DNA from: Paracoccus sp. (in: a-proteobacteria)
Lineage (GTDB): Bacteria; Pseudomonadota; Alphaproteobacteria; Rhodobacterales; Rhodobacteraceae
Direction of reading: 5' to 3'
Assembly (NCBI GenBank): GCA_018056045.1
Contig: JAGPGI010000134.1
Coordinates: forward strand, 1-7,287
Length of the DNA: 7,287 bases
The stretch's first letter is position 1, and the number at the start of each line of letters is the position of its first letter. The notes beneath the pieces are model-generated. The model searched no databases. It saw only the letters and a list, made by a program, of their open reading frames with translations, and had not been told where the DNA came from. This document shows positions 6,617-7,287 of the stretch, piece by piece. Made by a program: the position numbers and the translations under genes.

Positions 6617-7287
6617 CAGGCGATGCCCATGCGCTGCATCATCGATTCCAGCTTGCCCACATCCGAGGGGTTGTTCAACTCCCAGAACTCGCGGCCCCGC
6701 GCCTCGACCTCGACGCAAAGGATGCGACGGCCGCGCTCCAGAAAGCGCAACTGCTCAAGCCCCTCAAGCTGTTCCAGCCGCCCCTCGCCCCAGCTCGGGT
6801 ATTCGGCAAGGGCGGCGGGGCGATAGGCATAGACGCCGACATGGTGATAGACCGGCGTCGGGTCGCTGGGGCCGAAATCACCGGCGGCAAAGGGGATCAC
6901 CTCTTTCGAGAAGTAAAGCCCGCGCCGGTCGTGACCGAATACGGCGGTGGTGCCGCCGACGCGGCCCGCGACGCGGTCGGCGATCAGCTCGGAGCGCATG
7001 GCGCCGGTGCAGCGCAGGACCGGCGTCGCCACATCGGCGCCCGGATCGGCGCGCAGACCGGCGACCAGATCCTCGACGAACCATGCCGGCGTCAGCGGCG
7101 CGTCGCCCTGCAGGTTCACCACGATATCATGCGTCAGGCCCAGATTGGCCACCGCCTCGGCGCAGCGTTCGGTGCCGTTGCGGGCGCTGGTCGAGGTCAT
7201 CGCCACCTCGGCCCCGAAGCTTTCGGCATGTTCGCGGATGCGGTCGTCATCGGTGGCCACGATCACCCGGTCGATGCCCTGCGCGGC
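6616..7287 (-). CDS. kdsB: CMP-Kdo synthetase-like cytidylyltransferase, N-terminus cut by window edge
   Basis: The visible 223 residues correspond to roughly the last nine-tenths of a KdsB protein (E. coli KdsB has 248); the N-terminal CTP-binding loop lies beyond the window. KdsB joins CTP and 3-deoxy-D-manno-octulosonate to give CMP-Kdo for LPS or capsule. Family landmarks are VIVATDDDRI (8-17), MTSTSARNGTERCAE (30-44), VNLQGDAPL (57-65), LYFSKEVIPF (124-133), YHHVGVYAYRP (147-157) and LEGLEQLRFLERG (174-186). Two positions differ from E. coli: QGDEP reads QGDAP, and the C-terminal VDTPED reads LNNPSD (204-209), putting Asn where E. coli has a metal-binding Asp. It could therefore be a capsule-type or divergent CMP-Kdo synthetase, or act on a related acidic sugar. 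Its stop is fused with the next start (TGATG). The family is secure; the exact substrate is less so. Confidence 0.75.
   Translation of the reverse strand, partial: AAQGIDRVIVATDDDRIREHAESFGAEVAMTSTSARNGTERCAEAVANLGLTHDIVVNLQGDAPLTPAWFVEDLVAGLRADPGADVATPVLRCTGAMRSELIADRVAGRVGGTTAVFGHDRRGLYFSKEVIPFAAGDFGPSDPTPVYHHVGVYAYRPAALAEYPSWGEGRLEQLEGLEQLRFLERGRRILCVEVEARGREFWELNNPSDVGKLESMMQRMGIA

Noticed and set aside
6617..6718. N-terminal extension of the GT2 frame to 6718
   Set aside because: These 34 codons overlap the conserved end of the cytidylyltransferase, encode no recognisable structure, and the TGATG junction gives a natural start at 6616.
5387..6826. Long plus-strand open frame (479 codons) opposite the GT2 gene
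   Set aside because: Antisense shadow of a gene with clear DDD and DESD motifs. The translation is low-complexity Gly/Arg/Gln-rich with no domain.
1..7287. tRNA/rRNA genes, insertion sequences, CRISPR array, attachment sites
   Set aside because: No cloverleaf-like sequence, long terminal inverted repeats, transposase motifs or regularly spaced repeats were seen on either strand; coding sequence fills nearly the whole window.

Overview
The window is a GC-rich stretch with strong G/C bias at third codon positions. It carries seven protein-coding genes, all on the minus strand and packed almost without gaps. All seven belong to surface-polysaccharide or lipopolysaccharide biosynthesis. The gene set and protein style (a GT14 'branching' enzyme, a PF13704-like GT2, a GT4 opening with an 'LDVSRLISR' motif) look to me like an alphaproteobacterium of the Rhodobacteraceae, perhaps Paracoccus or a relative. 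That assignment is inference from protein resemblance, not from a marker gene.

In transcription order (right to left): the right edge cuts a CMP-Kdo synthetase-like cytidylyltransferase (6616-7287), which overlaps by one base a two-part GT2 glycosyltransferase (5402-6616). A 144-bp gap follows, the only real intergenic space in the window. It holds an A/T tract, a candidate promoter, short CGGAAA repeats and two possible leader hairpins. A tightly coupled five-gene run comes next: galU (4367-5257), galE (3365-4363), a GT4 glycosyltransferase (2104-3384), a PF13704-like GT2 (1074-2099) and a GT14 branching-enzyme-like transferase (1-1077) that runs off the left edge. Junctions in this run are 3 bp apart, a 20- or 11-bp overlap, 4 bp apart and a 4-bp ATGA overlap, as expected for one transcript with translational coupling.

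Read as a pathway, GalU makes UDP-glucose, GalE interconverts it with UDP-galactose, and the cytidylyltransferase activates a 3-deoxy-octulosonate-type sugar. Four glycosyltransferases of four different types can then build a branched oligosaccharide, either LPS core or a capsule/exopolysaccharide unit. No flippase, polymerase, ABC exporter, ligase or regulator is visible, so export and the final polymer cannot be decided from this window.

No RNA gene, mobile element, CRISPR array or clear Rho-independent terminator was seen. This is mostly ordinary glycan-biosynthesis DNA. The points most worth a second look are the altered metal-site motif of the cytidylyltransferase, the GT14-type enzyme, the unassigned C-terminal half of the GT2, and the repeat-bearing galU leader.
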